Source: JAICMB01 sp035295125 (GTDB taxonomy: Bacteria > Acidobacteriota > Terriglobia > Bryobacterales > Bryobacteraceae). From it: a stretch of 64,000 nucleotides of DNA. The notes under the pieces were generated by a model. It ran no database searches and was not told the DNA's origin. It was given only the letters and a program-made list of their open reading frames with translations. Made by a program: the position numbers and the translations under genes. Shown piece after piece: positions 59,974 to 64,000 of this stretch (position 1 is the first letter of the stretch; every line of letters starts with the position of its first letter). Location of the stretch: assembly GCA_035295125.1 (NCBI GenBank), contig DATGJP010000003.1, forward strand, positions 86,719-150,718, written 5' to 3'.

Positions 59974-60155
59974 CAACGTATCGGGAAGCTTTTTCCCGCT
60001 TCGGAATTTTCTTCGTCGGCGTGCTGGTCCACTATTTCCGCCCATTGTCACCGTCGTTACGTGGTTTCGTCCTTCTTCAGCCACGATTATCGAGGGAACG
60101 ACATTGTTCTTCCAAATGCTGAATGAGCGGTGCCATGAAATTACAGTATTTGGAA

Positions 60156-60171
60156 CAAATCGAGCGATTTG
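60156..60171. promoter_or_regulatory. 16-bp palindrome CAAATCGAGCGATTTG upstream of the TonB receptor
   Basis: A perfect 16-base palindrome centred about 15 bases before the -24 element of the sigma-54 promoter candidate. It is well placed for a repressor or a factor interfering with the polymerase. Binding partner unknown. Confidence 0.5.
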
Positions 60172-60176
60172 CGAGG

Positions 60177-60192
60177 TGGCGCATGGCTTGCA
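60177..60192 (+). promoter_or_regulatory. candidate sigma-54 (-24/-12) promoter for the TonB-dependent receptor
   Basis: TGGCGC (60177-60182) and TTGCA (60188-60192) place GG and GC exactly ten bases apart, fitting the TGGCAC-N5-TTGCA consensus with one mismatch. Transcription would start near 60202, leaving a short leader with GGAGGG before the ATG at 60229. No sigma-54 activator gene is seen nearby. Confidence 0.65.
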
Positions 60193-60228
60193 TTTCCGAA
60201 ACCCGACACAGGAGGGACATTCCTTAGC

Positions 60229-63200
60229 ATGAGAACAGTCACCCTATTTAACTTGATGCTACTGTCGGCGCTTCTGGCATGCGCCTGCCTCGCACAGAAT
60301 ACCGGTAGCATTAACGGGACCGTTTCGTTAACCACCGGCGGACCCATTAACAACGCAACAGTGTCGCTGGAGAACCTCGATTCCGGAATCAGACAGCAAG
60401 TCACTACGGACACGAGCGGGAATTACCGTTTCCAGAACCTGGCCAGCGGACGCTATCGCCTCAACGTAAGTACCCCTCAAGTTGCAGGCACGCCATCGCA
60501 GGACATTACTCTCGATGCCTCCCGGCCAAAGACCGTGAACATATCCGTGCAGGCGAATACCGCTGCGCCAGTGACCACCGCCAGTGTTCAGATCGAGGAG
60601 AGTACGCCCTCGCTCGATACCACCACACCGCAAATCATCAATCCGTTCAACACCCGGAGCATTCAATACCAGGCGGAGCCGAACTTCATGTCTCAGACTG
60701 GCACTCTGTTCGGAGCTTATAACCTCTCTCTGCAAACTCCGGGCGTCACATCGAACGGCGGGTTTGGCGTCGCCCGCGGTCCCGTGGTTGGAGGACAGCG
60801 GCCGTCCAGCAGCAACTTCTACGTGGAAGGAATCGACAACAACAATCGCGCGCTTCCGGGCCCGCTCGTTTATGTCTCGAACGAAGCCACGACCGAGTTC
60901 GTTTCCTATACGAATCAGCATCCGCCCGACTTCGGCCACACACTGGGCGGCGAGTTCAACACCATCGTTCGAACGGGAACCAACCAGTTTCATGGCGCGC
61001 TATTCGACTATCTCGAGAACCGCAACCTGAACGCCGTAGATCAGCGGTATGCGCGCCAGGGCATCACCGATTTGCCACGCTTCGACCAGAATCGTCTTGG
61101 CGCGAACGTGGGCTTTCCCATCATTCCGAATAAGCTGTTCTTCTTCGGCAATTTCGAGTACATTCCGCTGGGCTTCTCCGGCGTTCCCGGTTCGCCTGTT
61201 CTTGCTCCGACAGCGGCGGGTTATGCCACCCTTACCGGCCTGCGCGGCGTTTCGTCGAGGAACCTGGGCGTGCTACAGAACTACCTGGGAGTTGCGCCAA
61301 CAGCCAGTACCTCGACGACCGTACTCGGTGCGCAAGTGCCGCTCGGCATTCTTCCCCTGACCACGCAAAACTACCAGAACCAATATGACGGCCTGGGCAG
61401 CCTCGATTGGAACATCAGCAATTCCGATCAGATACGCGCGCGCTATGTTCAGAACGAGATCCATGCCAACAACAACGGCGCTCAACTGCCGGCATTCTTC
61501 TCACCTCGGTCGGACCGGTCGATCCTCGCGTCGGTTTCCGAGTATCACAACTTCTCGCCCACAGCAGTCACCGAAATCCGGCTTGGATACACGCGCTTCG
61601 ATCAGAGCGTCCATCAGAACAACGTCTCATTTCCGGGATACACCTTCTTCCCGAATATCGGGTTTGAGGACCTGAATGCGACACTCGGCAACGGAATCTT
61701 CAATTCACCTCTCGCAGCTCTCAACACTTACAATGCGTCGGGCAACATGAATTGGAATCTTGGACACCATGTCGTCAAGTTCGGCGTTGATTTCCGCCGC
61801 TTTATTGGACCTGTGACATTTCCCGGGCTCGGGAACGGCGCATTCACTTTCAGCAGCGTCGGCCAGTTCCTGCAGGACCTGCCCCCAGACGTGGGCGGCC
61901 AGGCGGCGTTCGGCAACTTTAATTTCTCGGGTGACAACTACGACACTTACGCTTACCTGAACGATAGCTGGCAGGTCAGCCCGAATTTCAACATCAACCT
62001 CGGCGCGAGTTACTCGTATGTGACGATTCCGTCGAGTTGGAAGCTACAGGCGTTCAACTCCGTGGCGAGCGTCCCCGGAGTTCTCAACTTCAATGAACCC
62101 GATACGCAGAAGCTTAACTTCGCGCCGATCGTAGGAATCGCATACTCGCCGGGGTTCGTGAAGAACGTGGTGTTCCGTGCCGGATTCGGCATGAACTACG
62201 ACACAACCTACGCGCAGAGCCTTATGCCGTCGTTTGCCCCAGGTGTGGTCAGCACGCAATTCGTGAGCGGATTTCCGTTCGTTCCGGGCTTCTTCGGATC
62301 GGGCTTGTGGAACGTGTTCCCGGTCAGCGTATTCACACCGTCCGTAACGCCGGCGCAGGCGCAGGCGGCAACAACCAGCTTCATCCCCGACCAACGCGTT
62401 CCTTACACGATGCAGTGGAACGCCGGCATCCAGGGCATGGCCTTCCACAGCCTGGTTCTGGAAGCGCGATATTTGGGCGTGAAAGCGGTTCACCTTCCCA
62501 CTGCCGGGTTCCTGAACGTAAATCCCATCGTCACGCCGACACAGAACCTGCCCCTCTTCACGAGCATGCCGACGCAGGCGACCCTGAACGGGCTCACCAC
62601 CACGCTTCCGTCCCTTGCCGCCATGCCCAACAACCCGCTGGCGTCATCCGGATTCACCAGTCCGATTGCGACCATAGGATCGCAGGGGTACTCCTGGTAC
62701 AACGCTCTGCAACTCCGCGCCAGCCAGCGCTTCCGCGCCGGATTCCAGATGCAGTTGAACTACACCTGGAGCCACCTGATCGACAATCTCAGCGGCCCGA
62801 CGTTTAACACTCTTCCTGAGTTCGCCAATACCGAGTTCCTCGCTTCCAAAGACAGCTCCGTCTACGACCATCGCCAACGCGCGGTGGCCACCATGATGTG
62901 GGATGTCGGCGGCGTTGGGAAGAATTCGCCGAACTGGTTCCGCGACGTCATCGCGAACGTGGTTGTCGGTGGAACCTTCACATACGAATCGCCCGCAGCG
63001 GCACTACTCCAAAGCGGCTTTAATCAACTCGGCGGCTTCACCCCGGCTGGGGTGATCACGAATCCGAACGGCACTACCGGCGTCGGCAGCGGTGTTACGC
63101 CCTTGACTAACTCGGCCGGGCAGACGGTCGCTTACCTGGCAAACAATCCGAACGCCCAGTTCATCAACACTGCTCCGGGATTGTTCGCACCGGGCGGACG

Positions 63201-63474
63201 AGTGCCGTTCAACCTGAACCCGATTAACAACTTCAACACGTTCCTGTATAAGCGGTTCGCAATCCGCGACCGCTTCAGCTTTGAGATCCATGGCGAAGCC
63301 TACAACGTGTTGAATCATCCGCAGTACACGGGCGCGAGTCCGTTTACGATCGACTCCACCAGTCTGGCTATGCGGAACCTGCTGATTCCCGGAAGCCAGG
63401 GATTCGGCGATGCGACGCAGGTGTTCGACAGCAACGCACGAATGCTGCAAGTCGGCTTGCGACTCCTGTTCTGA
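60229..63474 (+). CDS. TonB-dependent receptor with carboxypeptidase-like regulatory domain (Oar-like)
   Basis: The ATG at 60229 gives 1,081 residues with a signal peptide (NLMLLSALLACACLAQ). It then has a carboxypeptidase regulatory-like domain (GSINGTVSLTTGGPINNATVSLENLDSGIRQQVTTDTSGNYRFQNLASGRYRLNVS), a plug with NFYVEGIDNNN and GGEFNTIVRTGTNQFHGALFDYLENRNLNA, and a long beta-barrel ending in GLRLLF. This Oar-type receptor family is strongly expanded in acidobacteria and probably imports oligosaccharides or large ligands. A sigma-54 promoter candidate precedes it and a strong terminator follows. The ligand is unknown. Confidence 0.93.
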   Translation: MRTVTLFNLMLLSALLACACLAQNTGSINGTVSLTTGGPINNATVSLENLDSGIRQQVTTDTSGNYRFQNLASGRYRLNVSTPQVAGTPSQDITLDASRPKTVNISVQANTAAPVTTASVQIEESTPSLDTTTPQIINPFNTRSIQYQAEPNFMSQTGTLFGAYNLSLQTPGVTSNGGFGVARGPVVGGQRPSSSNFYVEGIDNNNRALPGPLVYVSNEATTEFVSYTNQHPPDFGHTLGGEFNTIVRTGTNQFHGALFDYLENRNLNAVDQRYARQGITDLPRFDQNRLGANVGFPIIPNKLFFFGNFEYIPLGFSGVPGSPVLAPTAAGYATLTGLRGVSSRNLGVLQNYLGVAPTASTSTTVLGAQVPLGILPLTTQNYQNQYDGLGSLDWNISNSDQIRARYVQNEIHANNNGAQLPAFFSPRSDRSILASVSEYHNFSPTAVTEIRLGYTRFDQSVHQNNVSFPGYTFFPNIGFEDLNATLGNGIFNSPLAALNTYNASGNMNWNLGHHVVKFGVDFRRFIGPVTFPGLGNGAFTFSSVGQFLQDLPPDVGGQAAFGNFNFSGDNYDTYAYLNDSWQVSPNFNINLGASYSYVTIPSSWKLQAFNSVASVPGVLNFNEPDTQKLNFAPIVGIAYSPGFVKNVVFRAGFGMNYDTTYAQSLMPSFAPGVVSTQFVSGFPFVPGFFGSGLWNVFPVSVFTPSVTPAQAQAATTSFIPDQRVPYTMQWNAGIQGMAFHSLVLEARYLGVKAVHLPTAGFLNVNPIVTPTQNLPLFTSMPTQATLNGLTTTLPSLAAMPNNPLASSGFTSPIATIGSQGYSWYNALQLRASQRFRAGFQMQLNYTWSHLIDNLSGPTFNTLPEFANTEFLASKDSSVYDHRQRAVATMMWDVGGVGKNSPNWFRDVIANVVVGGTFTYESPAAALLQSGFNQLGGFTPAGVITNPNGTTGVGSGVTPLTNSAGQTVAYLANNPNAQFINTAPGLFAPGGRVPFNLNPINNFNTFLYKRFAIRDRFSFEIHGEAYNVLNHPQYTGASPFTIDSTSLAMRNLLIPGSQGFGDATQVFDSNARMLQVGLRLLF

Positions 63475-63500
63475 CCGGCGACAGCACAGTCGCTGTTTGC

Positions 63501-63530
63501 GGGGCGCCTCGATGGGCGCCCCTTTTTCTT
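63501..63530 (+). terminator. intrinsic terminator of the TonB receptor gene
   Basis: GGGGCGCC (63501-63508), a six-base loop and GGCGCCCC (63515-63522) make a perfect 8-bp stem followed directly by TTTTTCTT, 27 bases after the stop codon. On the minus strand it could also help end transcription of the gene at 63534. Confidence 0.88.
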
Positions 63531-63533
63531 GAC

Positions 63534-63968
63534 TTACGGATGGAGATAGAACAGACTCAGACGAGGCAACTGGGCTGATTCGAAGAGCCGTCGAGCGAGG
63601 TATTGCCTCTCCAGCATTGCAATCTGTTCGGCCGACATTTTGCCGCGATAGGGCCGTAGTTGCGTGTCCAGTTCACGGCGGGCCTGAAACAGGTCTTCCT
63701 CACTCTGTCGAGTGGCCGCGATGGCCGCCATCTTGTCTTCCAGTGCACTGAGGCGCTGCTCGAGCGCTTCGAGATCAGCGTAGTGAGTCTCTGCCTCTGA
63801 CGTAAGCTGCTCAAGCTTGGACGCGATCTCGTCATAGCCGCTGAGCTTCCGCAGGTTGTCTGCATTGCGGGTCATGTAAGAGCTCAGTTCATCGAGCCTG
63901 AACGGCGCCGAGACTTCGCGGTGCTTCTGAGCCGACGCGGTGCCTGCCATAATCTCAGCCTCGGTCAT
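63534..63968 (-). CDS. coiled-coil protein of unknown function
   Basis: This 144-residue protein has no signal peptide and a predicted coiled coil over residues about 40-110 (KLEQLTSEAETHYADLEALEQRLSALEDKMAAIAATRQSEEDLFQARRELDTQL), then a short conserved-looking tail (YRGKMSAEQIAMLERQYLARRLFESAQLPRLSLFYLHP). No family recognised. It is convergent with the TonB receptor. The start may be the ATG at 63950. Confidence 0.7.
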   Translation of the reverse strand: MTEAEIMAGTASAQKHREVSAPFRLDELSSYMTRNADNLRKLSGYDEIASKLEQLTSEAETHYADLEALEQRLSALEDKMAAIAATRQSEEDLFQARRELDTQLRPYRGKMSAEQIAMLERQYLARRLFESAQLPRLSLFYLHP

Positions 63969-64000
63969 TACCGACTGGGTGCAGTACGCAACGGAATTGA

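Noticed and set aside
1..64000. CRISPR array, prophage, insertion sequence or rRNA/tRNA operon
   Set aside because: No regularly spaced direct repeats, transposase, integrase, phage structural gene or rRNA/tRNA sequence was seen.

Overview
The window reads like a piece of chromosome from a GC-rich (roughly 60% GC by eye) Gram-negative bacterium, most likely an acidobacterium of the Solibacteres/Bryobacterales kind. That placement is inferred from three things: a ~1,080-residue carboxypeptidase-regulatory-domain TonB-dependent receptor of the Oar type, a TPR-rich and signal-peptide-rich secretome, and dispersed GCAGGCG-AAAC-CGCCTGC palindromes. No rRNA, tRNA, CRISPR array, prophage or intact insertion sequence was found. 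About 65 protein genes are supported.

Layout. 1-6.7 kb: a cut M23 peptidase, an endonuclease/phosphatase-fold protein, an acyl-CoA synthetase, a tightly packed lutABC lactate-oxidation operon and a beta-barrel protein. 6.7-16.7 kb: a GNAT enzyme, a secreted thioredoxin-fold/TPR protein with an in-frame UGA exactly at the first active-site cysteine, a MocR regulator, an OPT transporter, a DinB-like protein, an AsmA-like protein, a methyltransferase and a sugar isomerase/epimerase. 16.8-20.8 kb: a translation/division block rpmI-rplT-(coiled coil)-zapA-lysS-lolC/E. 20.8-22.7 kb: a BrnT/BrnA toxin-antitoxin pair and a beta-helix protein. 22.8-29.1 kb: an envelope/stress group (DUF1579-like, methyltransferase, PRC-barrel, DUF3309, ECF sigma factor, SYLF) followed by glycogen phosphorylase. 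29.3-33.8 kb: a zinc-ribbon protein, an alcohol dehydrogenase, an alkylation-repair pair (Ada-AlkA and Ogt) and a nitrilase. 33.8-41.1 kb: a DPP-IV-type peptidase, a HEAT-repeat protein, an MqnD-like enzyme, an Hpt protein, an esterase, a repeat-rich gap and a secreted acidobacterial protein. 41.1-48.1 kb: a 3'-truncated methyltransferase running into nusB, glgA, trxA, ilvD, a small secreted protein, a PIG-L deacetylase and a phosphonoacetate-hydrolase-like phosphatase. 48.1-57.7 kb: a glycine-zipper protein, dusB, rnhA, an S41 peptidase, a Crp/Fnr regulator, the aromatic pair tyrA-aroF, an aldolase and tam. 57.8-64 kb: a DUF948-like/YtxH pair, recX, a DinB-like protein, the TonB receptor behind a good sigma-54 promoter candidate, and a coiled-coil protein.

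The strongest novelty is the thioredoxin-fold gene at 7340-8653 (minus). Its active site reads W-A-P-W-UGA-Y-S-C and the frame is otherwise intact for 437 codons. The UGA replaces exactly the first Cys of CxxC, so a selenocysteine-containing (UxxC) redox protein is the favoured reading. A nonsense mutation or sequencing error cannot be excluded from sequence alone, and no canonical SECIS was recognised. Other points of note are a palindromic repeat inserted in frame inside lutA, a trxA terminator embedded antisense in the end of ilvD, a sigma-54 promoter plus palindrome before the TonB receptor, a run of four different palindromes after the alcohol dehydrogenase, and a nested-helix element before glgP.
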